Shown here: piece after piece, positions 53,330 through 61,067 of the stretch
How the letters are laid out: every line of letters begins with the position of its first letter
Numbering within the stretch: the first letter of the stretch is position 1
Origin: Planomonospora sp. ID82291
Lineage (GTDB): Bacteria > Actinomycetota > Actinomycetes > Streptosporangiales > Streptosporangiaceae
DNA: 64,000 nt
Assembly (NCBI RefSeq): GCF_015711645.1
Contig: NZ_JABTEX010000001.1
Location: 1,488,001-1,552,000 of the forward strand
Direction: 5' to 3'
The notes under the pieces: generated by a model
Seen by the model: the letters and a program-made list of their open reading frames with translations, nothing else
The model's database searches: none
What the model was told of the DNA's origin: nothing
Made by a program: the position numbers and the translations under genes

Positions 53330-53555
53330 ACCGGGCGCGGCGACCGCGACCGGCCACACGGCGACCGTTCGCGCGGCGATGCACGGTGACCGCTCATCGC
53401 CGGAACGGCCCGGCCCGGCCTGGCCGATCGTCCGCCGATCAGGCGTACTTCCGGCCGATGAGCCCTCTGTCCAGGACTTCTACGCTGGCCTCCTCGGCTC
53501 GGGTCGTCCCCGCCGCCATGCGGTGCCCGAGCCCACCGTGGAAGAGGAGAATCCG

Positions 53556-54542
53556 TTGAAGGCGTTCGTCCTGCGCTCGTACGGCTCACCCGACGCCCTG
53601 GAGCTCACCGAGATCGACCGGCCCGTGCCCGCCGCCGACGAGGTGCTGGTCCGGGTGCGCGCCACCTCCGTCCAGCCCTACGACTGGCACCTCATGCGCG
53701 GGGAGCCGTACATCGCCCGTCTGATGGGCGGCGGCCCCGGGCTGCGCAGACCGAAGATCCGCATCCTGGGCGCGGACATCGCCGGGCGGGTCGAGGCGGT
53801 CGGCCGGGACGTGACGGAGTTCCGTCCCGGCGACGAGGTGTACGGCATGCCCAAGCAGGGCGGCTTCGCCGAGTACGCCTGCGTCCGTGCCGGAGACCTG
53901 GCGCCGAAGCCGGAGAGCCTGTCGTTCGTGCAGGCGGCGGCGGTCCCGCTGGCCGCCTGCACCGCCCTGCTGGGCCTGCGCGACGACGGACGGCTCCAGC
54001 CGGGGCAGCACGTCCTCGTCAACGGGGCCTCGGGAGGCGTGGGCACGTTCGCCGTGCAGATCGCCAAGGCGTTCGGCGCACGGGTCACCGGCGTCTGCGG
54101 CACCCGGAACGTGGAACTGGTCCGATCGCTCGGCGCGGACGAGGTCGTCGACTACACCGCGGAGAACTTCACCCGGCACGGGCGGCGCTACGACCTGCTG
54201 CTGGACTGCGCGGGAAGCCGCCCGGCCTCGGCCTGCCGCCGGGCGCTCACTCCCCAGGGGGCCCACGTCATCGTCGGAGGGCCCGGCGGCCGGTGGCTGC
54301 AGCCCATGGGCCACATCATCTCGGCGCTCGCGGCCTCGCCGTTCACGTCCCGGCGGACGGCCCTGACGGACGTGGTCCGCTGTACGGAGAACAAACGGAA
54401 CCTGACGACGCTGACCGGGTTCATCGAGGACGGGCGGCTCACCCCGGTGATCGACCGGATCTACCCGTTCGCGGAGATCCCGGCGGCCGTCGCCTACCAG
54501 GAGCGGGGGCGCGCCACGGGAAAGGTCGTCGTCACGGTCTGA
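53556..54542 (+). CDS. Zinc-less NAD(P)H-quinone oxidoreductase / alcohol dehydrogenase (MDR family)
   Basis: This 328-residue oxidoreductase starts at TTG 53556 after GAGGAG, giving MKAFVLRSYGSPDALEL. It has the GroES-like N-terminal fold (VLVRVRATSVQPYDWHLMRG and ILGADIAGRVEAVG) and a Rossmann fold with the nucleotide loop VLVNGASGGVGTFAVQIAK near 150. Catalytic and structural zinc ligands are absent, as in the quinone reductase branch. GTG 53538 upstream is in frame but lacks a ribosome binding site. It stands alone, followed by a hairpin. Confidence 0.9.
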   Translation: MKAFVLRSYGSPDALELTEIDRPVPAADEVLVRVRATSVQPYDWHLMRGEPYIARLMGGGPGLRRPKIRILGADIAGRVEAVGRDVTEFRPGDEVYGMPKQGGFAEYACVRAGDLAPKPESLSFVQAAAVPLAACTALLGLRDDGRLQPGQHVLVNGASGGVGTFAVQIAKAFGARVTGVCGTRNVELVRSLGADEVVDYTAENFTRHGRRYDLLLDCAGSRPASACRRALTPQGAHVIVGGPGGRWLQPMGHIISALAASPFTSRRTALTDVVRCTENKRNLTTLTGFIEDGRLTPVIDRIYPFAEIPAAVAYQERGRATGKVVVTV

Positions 54543-54545
54543 GGC

Positions 54546-54577
54546 GCCGGGCCCGCCGCATCCGCGACGGGCCCGGC
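54546..54577 (+). terminator. Hairpin after oxidoreductase gene
   Basis: GCCGGGCCCG (54546-54555) and CGGGCCCGGC (54568-54577) form perfect 10-base arms with a 12-base loop, four bases after the stop. A tandem duplication of a 21-base unit (54572-54592, 54593-54613) directly follows. Confidence 0.65.
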
Positions 54578-54613
54578 CGCACGCACGACAAGCCCGGCCG
54601 CACGCACGACAAG
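54572..54613. repeat. Two perfect 21-bp tandem repeats
   Basis: Two identical 21-base copies, containing CGCACGCACGACAAG, and a third partial start follow the terminator. They lie between convergent genes and have no coding role. Confidence 0.9.
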
Positions 54614-54673
54614 CCCGGCCGCGTCCCCGCCGGAGGGATCGGCCCGCAGGTGCTCCCTCCCGTCCCCCGGAGA

Positions 54674-55552
54674 TCAGGCTGGGGTGAGCGGAGCCGACCG
54701 CCGGCTGAGCCGGAGGACGGCCTCGGCCATCCGGGGGTCGGTGGCGGGGCGGAAGGGCGTGACGGGGCGGGCACCGGGTCCGATGACCAGGCCGGTCCGC
54801 CCGTCCAGTGCGGCGTCGGCCGCGGCGGCGATCGACGACCGCGCGGCCGCCGACGCCGAGCCGGACGTCGCGCGCTCGAAGGTGCGGCGGACCAGCGGCC
54901 AGAGCAGCCGCAACCCCGGTGAGACGATCCGGGGCGACCGCATGGTGCCGTCGGTCATCTCGGTCGCCGCACCGCCGGGATCGGCCGCGAAGACCGAGAC
55001 GCCCGTGCCCCGCAGCCGCTGGGCGAGATCCAGCGTGTAGGCGAGGTTCGCGAGCTTCGCCCGGCCGTACCAGTGGAAGCCGTAGTAACCGCCCGGCGGC
55101 TCGACGGCGTCGAAGGAGCGCTTGGCGGTCCGGATCGCGCCCGAGGTGACGTTCACGATCCGGCTCGGCCCTCCGGACCGGAGCGGTTCCAGCAGCAGTT
55201 CGGTCAGCAGGTACGGGGAGAGGTGGTTGACGGCGAACGACGCCTCGATCCCGTCCACCGTCCGCTGCCGGTCCGCGAACATCGCCCCGACGTTGTTGAC
55301 CAGGATGTTCAGCGGCCCCTCCCCGGCGAGCCGGGCGGCGAGCCCCCGGACGGCGTCGAGCGAGGCGAGGTCGGCCGCGACGAACCTCGCCTGCGGCCCG
55401 GTCGCCACCGCGTCGATCCGCTCGACCGCGCGGACACCCCGCTCGGCGTTCCGGCCGACCACGGTCACCGCGTGACCGCGTGCCGCCAGTCCCATCGCGG
55501 TCTCCAGACCGATCCCCCCGGTCCCCGCCGTCACCACAGCCCGTCCGCTCAC
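54674..55552 (-). CDS. Short-chain dehydrogenase/reductase
   Basis: This 292-residue NAD(P)-dependent reductase starts at GTG 55552, eight bases after GAGGAG. It has the cofactor loop VTAGTGGIGLETAMGLAARG in residues 7-26, the NNVGA stabilising motif near 87 and the active-site YGRAK near 152 within YYGFHWYGRAKLANLAY, with an upstream Ser in VTSG. It resembles retinol dehydrogenase/WW-domain-type SDRs. Two palindromes upstream match a TetR-type operator, and the adjacent TetR gene probably controls it. Confidence 0.92.
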   Translation of the reverse strand: MSGRAVVTAGTGGIGLETAMGLAARGHAVTVVGRNAERGVRAVERIDAVATGPQARFVAADLASLDAVRGLAARLAGEGPLNILVNNVGAMFADRQRTVDGIEASFAVNHLSPYLLTELLLEPLRSGGPSRIVNVTSGAIRTAKRSFDAVEPPGGYYGFHWYGRAKLANLAYTLDLAQRLRGTGVSVFAADPGGAATEMTDGTMRSPRIVSPGLRLLWPLVRRTFERATSGSASAAARSSIAAAADAALDGRTGLVIGPGARPVTPFRPATDPRMAEAVLRLSRRSAPLTPA

Positions 55553-55579
55553 GGTTCCGCTCCTCACTGGCCGACCATT

Positions 55580-55638
55580 ACCGGATAACCATCCGGTTCA
55601 CCGCTCGCACCGTAACACAAACGGATGAGTATCCGTTT
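55580..55638. promoter_or_regulatory. Pair of TetR-type operators upstream of SDR gene
   Basis: ACCGGAT-AACC-ATCCGGT (55580-55597) and AAACGGAT-GAGT-ATCCGTTT (55619-55638) are perfect palindromes with a shared CGGAT-N4-ATCCG core. Their centres are 40 bases apart, about four helical turns. They lie in the promoter of the SDR gene and downstream of the TetR gene, which is the likely binding protein. Confidence 0.8.
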
Positions 55639-55731
55639 CATCGAGACGGGCGTGCGGAAAAGAGCAGCCAGGTCGTGGACGCCGGGCTCCGCCTCCGGGT
55701 CACAGGTTCCGGGTCCCGGCCAGGGAGAGTC

Positions 55732-55806
55732 CCGGGAGGTGAGACGCGGGAGATGAGACGCGGGAGGCGAGGCGCGGGAGATGAGACGCGGGAGGCGAGG
55801 TGCGGG
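55732..55806. repeat. 14-bp tandem repeats between TetR gene and SDR promoter
   Basis: Five alternating 14-base units of the types GCGGGAGATGAGAC and GCGGGAGGCGAGGC precede the TetR stop. The alternating pattern suggests that a 28-base double unit was duplicated. No gene spans them. Confidence 0.92.
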
Positions 55807-55813
55807 CCGCCCG

Positions 55814-56389
55814 TCAGCGCGGGGGGCGCAACCCTTCGAGGAGGACGTCGAGATAAGCGTCGGCGCGGTCACCGCCGGAGCGGACCGCGTGCCCGATGCC
55901 GCAGAGCAGTCGGCGGACATCGCCCGCCTCGATGCCCTGCCGGATCGCGCCCGCACGACGGGCGCGGTCGAGCAGCTCCGCGACGGCCCCGTCCAGCTCG
56001 GCCTTCATCGCCGAGGTCTGCGCATCGGCATCACTGGCGGATTCGAGCACCGCTGCGAACCCGGCGTCGTCCAGCATGCGCTCCAGAGTGAAACGCAGGA
56101 GGCGGCGCAGACCCGCCTGGGCGTCCTCGTCGGCCGCCGCGGCCCGCGCCTCGTCGACGAGCCGCTGGAAACGCTCCGCCATCAGCGCTTCCAGCAGCGC
56201 GTGCCGGTTGGGGAAATGCCGGTACACGGTCCCGACGCCCACCCCCGCGAGCCGGGCGATGGTGTTCAGCATGAGCGAGTCGTCACCCGTGGCCAGCTGC
56301 TCACGCGCGACCTGCAGCACCCGTGCGCGGTTGCGCGCGGCGTCCACGCGCAACGCCGCCCCCCGCCCCGCACCGGATGTCACGGGCAC
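55814..56389 (-). CDS. TetR-family transcriptional regulator
   Basis: This 191-residue repressor has an N-terminal helix-turn-helix (ARVLQVAREQLATGDDSLMLNTIARLAGVGVGTVYRHFPNRHALLEAL) and a helical ligand-binding domain with ERMLDDAGFAAVL. Start GTG 56389 is used; GTG 56383 is also possible. It lies upstream of the SDR gene on the same strand. The SDR promoter carries two copies of a palindrome suited to a TetR dimer, so SDR is its probable target. Confidence 0.93.
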   Translation of the reverse strand: MPVTSGAGRGAALRVDAARNRARVLQVAREQLATGDDSLMLNTIARLAGVGVGTVYRHFPNRHALLEALMAERFQRLVDEARAAAADEDAQAGLRRLLRFTLERMLDDAGFAAVLESASDADAQTSAMKAELDGAVAELLDRARRAGAIRQGIEAGDVRRLLCGIGHAVRSGGDRADAYLDVLLEGLRPPR

Positions 56390-56450
56390 AGCCTAACGGC
56401 CCGCCGGCCGGGCACCGCGAGACGCCGAGTCCACCCGTCCGCGGGCGCGA

Positions 56451-56505
56451 CGCCGACCGGACAGGCGACGTCGGTCCCGCCGAGACCGCTGCGGCCGGAG
56501 AGACC
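56451..56505 (-). repeat. msrA-3'-end-like fragment, copy 1
   Basis: Read on the minus strand this segment encodes SGRSGLGGTDVACPVGVAP, which resembles the C-terminus usual for methionine sulfoxide reductase A in actinobacteria. It shares 23 identical consecutive bases with the copy near 57270 and a block GCCGACCGGACAGG with the copy near 59217. It is not part of any credible gene. Confidence 0.6.
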
Positions 56506-56560
56506 ATTGCTCGTGGATTACAGCTTCGGCGTCGATGAGGGCTGCACGCGGCGGGCGTCG

Positions 56561-56815
56561 TCAGCTGAGCCAGAGAACTCGCAGAATGACCACGCGTAAC
56601 TGATCTTCGATGATGAGGTAGACGGCCAGGCCCTCACGGTGGTCACCGAAAGGATGAGCGCGCATGTTCGCGTCCGGTCGTTTCCTGTTGTAGGAGTCAC
56701 CGCTCCACGGGTGGATTTCGAGGAGATCGACGAGGGAGCCGAAGGAGAGCGCTCCTTCCTTGGGAAGGGCCGCGATCTCCAGGGACGCGTTCTCCTCGAC
56801 CTCCACGGTGTACAT
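56561..56815 (-). CDS. RelE/ParE-like toxin of a toxin-antitoxin pair
   Basis: This 84-residue protein begins MYTVEVEENASLEIAALPKEG and has the compact RelE-type pattern with a basic central stretch (YNRKRPDANMRAHPFGDHREGLAVYLIIEDQLRVVILRVLWL), in which the strands YLIIEDQ and VVILRV form the sheet. It starts directly after the stop of the upstream DUF6247 gene, so the pair is translated from one message. RelE toxins cleave mRNA on the ribosome. The family assignment comes from pattern only and the toxin may belong to a neighbouring subfamily. Confidence 0.75.
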   Translation of the reverse strand: MYTVEVEENASLEIAALPKEGALSFGSLVDLLEIHPWSGDSYNRKRPDANMRAHPFGDHREGLAVYLIIEDQLRVVILRVLWLS

Positions 56816-57142
56816 CTACAGGCCCAGGCGCTCTCTGACCTCGGCCCAGGACCGGGTGGGCACGTCTTCGCCGCGGGTGAGCTCAGCTGCGCGCTCGAGC
56901 ATCGCCCGATGTCCCGAGGCGTCGGTCGATGACCAGGCGACCCGCCACCACCGCTCAAGGAACGACGTCACCGCCGTCAGGTCGAGTGTCTCGGTCGCCT
57001 CGGCCATGACGGCCCGGAACTCCCGGTCGAAGTCACCGACCTCTTCGGGCAACAGGGCGGCCCGGATCGCTCGCGGGGTCTTGTCCGGCGCCGGCAGGAA
57101 AGGCGGGGCGTTCGTGGGGCTGTGTGGTTCTGCGGTCATCAT
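56816..57142 (-). CDS. DUF6247-type antitoxin
   Basis: This 108-residue protein starts at ATG 57142 (MMTAEPHSPTNAPP) after a GGAGG site. The core LPAPDKTPRAIRAALLPEEVGDFDREFRAVMAEATETLDLTAVTSFLERWWRVAW is the DUF6247 signature, and these proteins usually precede a small RelE-like toxin gene. The C-terminal section RAMLERAAELTRGEDVPTRSWAEVRERLG would wrap the toxin. Gene order is antitoxin then toxin with no gap. A longer in-frame extension upstream includes the msrA-like fragment near 57265 and is not believed to be translated. Confidence 0.8.
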   Translation of the reverse strand: MMTAEPHSPTNAPPFLPAPDKTPRAIRAALLPEEVGDFDREFRAVMAEATETLDLTAVTSFLERWWRVAWSSTDASGHRAMLERAAELTRGEDVPTRSWAEVRERLGL

Positions 57143-57543
57143 GTCGGTCACCTCCACCCGCCAGGCTAGAGGACGCCGCCGACGCTTGGCAGGCAACCTG
57201 GTAGGCCGGTCGAGCATCGGATCCAGAACGGCGATTCCCCGCTCCACGAACGGGTCGCTTAGCTTGACGTCGGTCCCGCCGAGACCGCAGCTGCCCGGGC
57301 CGATCGGTTCCGGCAGGCTGGTCGGCCGGTTCCGGAGCACACCCTCCGGCTGATGGGCAACGGGCACGAACCGACGATGACAAACAGGCGCAGTCCAGAT
57401 ATGACGGGTGATATAGATTGATCGCCACGTGGAATGATCACAGCTCGCGCCCGCCCGGCCCGCGTTCGCTGCGACCCGGCGACGTCATGTGTCACGTCGG
57501 CGGAAGAGAACGGCATGGCCATGGAGTTGGGGACCGACTGACA
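57143..57543. other. 401-bp gap with msrA-3'-end-like fragment, copy 2
   Basis: No gene is supported. On the minus strand about 57255-57300 encodes SCGLGGTDVKLSDP, close to [13 protein letters not shown] in MsrA; at DNA level about 25 of 30 bases in the core agree with msrA. The gap also holds the promoters of the DUF6247/toxin pair and of the divergent TfoX-like gene. The stretch 57385-57440 is less GC-rich. Confidence 0.55.
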
Positions 57544-57861
57544 ATGAGCCCGGAAGAGGATTTCAAGCAGGTCGGCGCCGAGCTGGCCGACCTGGGTGTG
57601 CGGATCTCCACGATGATGGGGAGACCCGCACTCAAAGATCAGGCCGGGAAGGTGTTCGCGAGCCTGCAGCGTGACGGCGCGATGGTGTTCAGGCTGGTCA
57701 GGGACACCCCCGAACACGCAGCCGCACTCCGACTGGCCGGGGCGTCCCTGTTCGACCCCTCGGGGCAGGGCCGGACGGTGAAGGACTGGGTGGTCGTGCC
57801 CCACTCCTCGGCCGGGGAATGGACGGATCTGGCCGAGGCCGCCCTCAGCCGCCCACGCTGA
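57544..57861 (+). CDS. TfoX/YjbR-like small protein
   Basis: This 105-residue protein begins MSPEEDFKQVGAELADLGVR. The sequence MGRPALKDQAGKVFASLQRDGAMVFRLV and DPSGQGRTVKDWVVVPHSSAGEW matches the TfoX N-terminal/YjbR-like fold often found as stand-alone small proteins in actinomycetes. The role is unknown. The start is chosen because it opens just before the conserved fold; there is no strong ribosome binding site. The gene is divergent from the DUF6247 pair. Confidence 0.65.
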   Translation: MSPEEDFKQVGAELADLGVRISTMMGRPALKDQAGKVFASLQRDGAMVFRLVRDTPEHAAALRLAGASLFDPSGQGRTVKDWVVVPHSSAGEWTDLAEAALSRPR

Positions 57862-57949
57862 CCGGCAGGCCGGGTCGACGGTGCCGCGGCGGGTGCCCGA
57901 TAGGGCGGACCGAGAACGGATGACCGCGCCCTGTGCCAGGGTGGCCGAC

Positions 57950-58348
57950 ATGGTCGCGATCACCGTACGGACCGAGGACGGCCGCCGGCATGTCCGGGTG
58001 GACGCCGGAAGACTCGCCGAGCTGATCGGCCGGCTGGGCGGCCGGAACGACAGGTTCCTGGTCGTCCAGCGGATTCCCGACCTGCCTGAGGTCTTCGTCC
58101 AGGTATGGCACGAGAACGGCGGCGACTATGTACTGGAACACCGTGACGGAGCTCCCGACCGGCACTGTCAGGCGGAGATCTGGTCGGCGGGTGCACCGGA
58201 CGCCCGCGGCTACGTCTACTTCCACAGCCAGTGCACGGACTCGGCCGCGAGGGGGCACGGGCTGGCGCTCCTGTACGACGGGTTCGACGGCTCATCGGAC
58301 ACCACGGCGTCCATCGGCCGGGAGTTCGGCGGAGGCGACACCCCGTAG
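57950..58348 (+). CDS. Hypothetical protein, 132 aa
   Basis: I do not recognise this family. From ATG 57950 it reads MVAITVRTEDGRRHVRVDAGRLAELIGRLGGRNDRFLVVQRIPDLPEVFVQVWHENGG. It looks like an alpha/beta protein with strands FLVVQRI, VFVQVWHE and DYVLEHRDG and a conserved-looking ARGHGLALLYDG helix. ATG 57920 is an alternative start. Similarity in style to immunity proteins is only an impression. Confidence 0.6.
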   Translation: MVAITVRTEDGRRHVRVDAGRLAELIGRLGGRNDRFLVVQRIPDLPEVFVQVWHENGGDYVLEHRDGAPDRHCQAEIWSAGAPDARGYVYFHSQCTDSAARGHGLALLYDGFDGSSDTTASIGREFGGGDTP

Positions 58349-58420
58349 AACCCCCCCCGCCTCTCCTGCGGTTCGCCTCCCGCGATGGTGCCGGAGGCCC
58401 CACTCGGCCCTCGAACCGTC

Positions 58421-58837
58421 TCAGACAGGGACCACCTGCACTGCTTTCCCGCACAGTTTGCCCATGTCGTCCTCGTCAGACGTGAGAACGACGGCAGGAC
58501 GCGCCGAGCACAGGGCGGTGGCCGCGACCACGGCGTCGATGGCGTACTTGTGACCGTGCAGGCCGGCGTCTCGAAGCAGCTCGACGGCTCGCGACGAGAT
58601 GCCCTCGGTCACCGGCTCGATCTTCAGCCGGGACAGGTGCCATCTGAGGCGATCGCTTCTGACGCGGACGTCCTGCGCCTCGATCGGTGTCATGGCGCTG
58701 ACCACGACCCGGAAGTCGTTGTCCTGCGCCTCCCTCACGAACGCGGTCACCCGCTGGTCGGCCTCGCACCACTTCACGAGCCCCTCGCGATCGAGAACGA
58801 CGGTGCCCGCACTCAACCGGCTTCGTGTGCGCGCCAT
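58421..58837 (-). CDS. PIN-domain toxin, VapC-type
   Basis: This 138-residue ribonuclease-type toxin carries the PIN-domain acidic residues: Asp in VVLDREGLVKW near 16, Glu in MTPIEAQD near 53, Asp in AIDAVVAATAL near 99 and TSDEDDMGKLC near 119. VapC toxins cleave tRNA or rRNA. It overlaps the antitoxin gene by 25 bases and shares its promoter. All acidic positions are present, so it may be active. Confidence 0.85.
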   Translation of the reverse strand: MARTRSRLSAGTVVLDREGLVKWCEADQRVTAFVREAQDNDFRVVVSAMTPIEAQDVRVRSDRLRWHLSRLKIEPVTEGISSRAVELLRDAGLHGHKYAIDAVVAATALCSARPAVVLTSDEDDMGKLCGKAVQVVPV

Positions 58838-59124
58838 CCGTCCCCCTCCTGGAGTTCGGGCGCGGATCTGACCCGGCGGAACAATTCCGCCGCCTCGTCG
58901 CGCAAGGACTGCGGGATCGGCCCGGAAGCGGCCTCGTTCGCCTGCAGGGCCTCCTCCAGGAGGTCCCGTTCGATCTGGCGCTCCACAGCGGCATCAACGT
59001 AGGCGGAAAATCCGCGGGCCCCGACTCTCTCTCGGACGGCACGGATGTTGCCCGTTCTCAGAGACACACTGACCTTGGCCGCCGGACCGTCTCCCGGGGC
59101 GAAGTCTCGCTCTGGCATGCTCAT
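58813..59124 (-). CDS. VapB-type antitoxin
   Basis: This 103-residue protein begins MSMPERDFAPGDGPAAKVSVSLRTGNIRAVRERVGARGFSAYVDAAVERQ, a ribbon-helix-helix-like DNA-binding N-terminus. A flexible acidic C-terminus follows that should bind the PIN toxin. The promoter contains a perfect palindrome at 59137-59149, as expected for autorepression. MPERD two codons later is an alternative start. Confidence 0.8.
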   Translation of the reverse strand: MSMPERDFAPGDGPAAKVSVSLRTGNIRAVRERVGARGFSAYVDAAVERQIERDLLEEALQANEAASGPIPQSLRDEAAELFRRVRSAPELQEGDGWRAHEAG

Positions 59125-59136
59125 GAGCTCAGTTTA

Positions 59137-59149
59137 CTACTCGAAGTAG
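59137..59149 (-). promoter_or_regulatory. Palindromic operator of the VapBC-type pair
   Basis: CTACT-CGA-AGTAG is a perfect palindrome 13 bases upstream of the antitoxin start, in an AT-rich stretch. It overlaps the probable -10 region on the minus strand, where VapB-VapC complexes usually bind. Confidence 0.6.
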
Positions 59150-59212
59150 CAAAATACCGGCCCTCGCCCTCGCAAGGACCGGCCGCTACACGTTCTACAC
59201 GCCACCGGACGT

Positions 59213-59296
59213 GAGGCCGACCGGACAGGAGACCGGTCCCACCGAAGGCATGTCCAGGTGACCCCGGTGCCGCAGCAACCGGAGAGCTCTGAAACA
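59213..59296 (-). repeat. msrA-3'-end-like fragments, copy 3 (two partial units)
   Basis: The segment contains GCCGACCGGACAGG as in copy 1, then GAAGGCATGTCC and CCGGTGCCGCAG...ACCGGAGAGCTCTG, which recur in the copy at 61983-62084. It appears to be a hybrid of two partial units. No gene spans it. Confidence 0.55.
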
Positions 59297-59366
59297 AGCG
59301 CCCATGTGACGGATGATCTCAGCAGATCTAGAGTTTCCGGACGTCTCTCACGTGAGGAGCCTCACC

Positions 59367-59849
59367 ATGTTCCCTTCGACGATCCGCACCGCCACTCCTG
59401 ACGATGCCGCCCTCACCGCAGAGCTGAACCGTTTCGTTCAGGACATCCATGCAGAGCATCGACCGGACCTCTTCCGTGACCATCCACCGATCGAAGAGCT
59501 CACTGCAGGCTTCAGGAGCCAGCTTGAACGCGAAGACGTCACGATCTTCATCGCGGAGCGCCCTGACGGCGGAGCGGTCGGATACGCGATGACGATCACC
59601 AATGAGCGAAGCACCAACGCACTCATGCATGCCGACTCGTTCGTCGTCTTGGAGCATTTGGCCGTAGCTCCCGACGTCGCCCGCCATGGAGTTGGAAGGG
59701 CGCTGGTGAACGCCGTCCGCGAGGCGGCCAGGGCAGCAGGGTGCAGGCGCCTGGTCACGGAGGTCTGGGACTTCAACTCCAGGGCATCGGCCTTCTTCGA
59801 GTCCTCCGGATTCGCTCCGATGCACCGGCGGCTTGAGCAGATGCTGTAG
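59367..59849 (+). CDS. GNAT N-acetyltransferase
   Basis: This 160-residue enzyme starts at ATG 59367 after GAGGAG with MFPSTIRTATPDDAALTAELNRFVQDIHAEHRPDLF. The acetyl-CoA motif is HLAVAPDVARHGVGRALVNAVREAARAAGC near 108, followed by VTEVWDFNSRASAFFESSGFAPMHRRLEQ. GNAT genes are frequent in mobile islands. The substrate is unknown. It lies between the VapBC-type pair and a small unknown gene. Confidence 0.88.
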   Translation: MFPSTIRTATPDDAALTAELNRFVQDIHAEHRPDLFRDHPPIEELTAGFRSQLEREDVTIFIAERPDGGAVGYAMTITNERSTNALMHADSFVVLEHLAVAPDVARHGVGRALVNAVREAARAAGCRRLVTEVWDFNSRASAFFESSGFAPMHRRLEQML

Positions 59850-59959
59850 TCGCAGCAGGTACGCCACTGGATCGCCGTTCCAGTCGAGAACGGATGAGAT
59901 CGCCGTCGTTCTCGTGTCCGTTGGTCGCAAGTCGATCTGCAGGTGTCCCGTTGCTCTGC

Positions 59960-60325
59960 TCAACCCCTCGACGCTACAGGCCGATCCGTGGCGACGTCGG
60001 GGTCGATCTGTTCGATGTGGCCGATCGCGACATGGAAACGGCGGGCCTGCAGGTCGACTTCCTGCAGGAGACCGACCATTCGTCTCATGCGCTCACCGAC
60101 CTCGGCCAAACGCGCCTGCGGATCGAGACCATCGGCGGTGTCGCACAGGACGTGCCGCTCCGGCAGAGTCACGGTCTCGGCCTCCACTCGGGCGGCCAGC
60201 GCGGAGACGCCCTGGACCACCTCGCTCAGCACAGCACCGATTTCATGAAGTTCGGCCAGTTCCAGGGGACGTAGCTCTGCGGTCTGGACGAGCTCACCGA
60301 AGCGGGTCAGATTTGAGGTGTCCAT
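59960..60325 (-). CDS. Hypothetical helical protein, 121 aa
   Basis: I do not recognise this family. The sequence MDTSNLTRFGELVQTAELRPLELAELHEIGAVLSEVVQGVSALAARVEAETVTL is strongly helical and may form a coiled coil (VVQGVSALAARVEAE, LAEVGERMRRMVGLLQEVDLQ). A GAAAGG site precedes ATG 60325. No signal or membrane segment is visible. Its place in the small-gene island suggests accessory function, perhaps with a lost partner. Confidence 0.6.
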   Translation of the reverse strand: MDTSNLTRFGELVQTAELRPLELAELHEIGAVLSEVVQGVSALAARVEAETVTLPERHVLCDTADGLDPQARLAEVGERMRRMVGLLQEVDLQARRFHVAIGHIEQIDPDVATDRPVASRG

Positions 60326-60420
60326 CAGCGGGCCTTTCAGGAGGCGGTCGGACGGTGCTCACGATCCTTCGGCATTGAGCAGATGACGGATCTCGACAGT
60401 TCGCGACGAGATTCCCCCGG

Positions 60421-61002
60421 TCACTGACGCACCCGATAGCGCAGGTGGATCACCCGATTGCCCTGGATCACCACATCGGGGTCCTCCAACAGGTGCTGCG
60501 CGTCGACCGGCCCGAAGTAGCGCTTGCCGGACCCGAGCACGACGGGCACGACGTCCATGCGCACCTCGTCGACGAGCCTCGCGGCCAGCATCTGGCCGCC
60601 GACGTCACCGGCGGCGACCTCGACCGTGCGGTCACCCGCGAGCTCCTGCGCCCTGGCCATGGCCGCCTCGACGCCGTCGACGAAGTGGAACGGCGCCTCG
60701 GGGTCCCAGCCCTCGGGCTCCGGCCGGTGCGTCACGACGACCACGTGGTCGATCCCGCCCGGCGGCTTCCCGTCCCAGCCGTCCGTCAGGTCGAAGACGT
60801 GGCGGCCGGCGATCGTGACCCCGATCTGGTCCCAGTACGGCCGGGTGTAGTCGTAGGAGGTCTGTGACACCTTCAGCACGCCGCTCTCGTCCAACGGGAC
60901 GTCACCGCCGGACAACCAGTCGAACAGCGGTCCGGGCCGGTCGTTCTCGTCCGCGATGAAGCCGTCCACCGACACCGAGCCGTACATGACCACCTTGCCC
61001 AC
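60421..61002 (-). CDS. Dihydrofolate reductase-like (RibD C-terminal domain) protein
   Basis: This 193-residue protein of the RibD-C/DHFR-like family starts at GTG 61002 after GAGGAG with MGKVVMYGSVSVDGFIADENDRPGPLFDWL, the usual beginning of YyaP/YwjB-type reductases. DNA-level features include GPVDAQHLLEDPDVVIQGNRVIHLRYRV at the end. It is 65 bases downstream of an AraC-family gene on the same strand and probably regulated by it. Members are often stand-alone reductases of unknown substrate. Confidence 0.88.
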   Translation of the reverse strand: MGKVVMYGSVSVDGFIADENDRPGPLFDWLSGGDVPLDESGVLKVSQTSYDYTRPYWDQIGVTIAGRHVFDLTDGWDGKPPGGIDHVVVVTHRPEPEGWDPEAPFHFVDGVEAAMARAQELAGDRTVEVAAGDVGGQMLAARLVDEVRMDVVPVVLGSGKRYFGPVDAQHLLEDPDVVIQGNRVIHLRYRVRQ

Positions 61003-61067
61003 GGGGCTCTCCTCTGCTTCGGGGTGCCCCAAATTAGCGCGGCGTGCGCTGTCGGTCTTGTAAGAAA

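Noticed and set aside
56816-57367. A 183-codon version of the DUF6247 antitoxin
   Set aside because: The first 75 codons run through the msrA-like fragment and unrelated sequence; the ribosome binding site and family start are at 57142.
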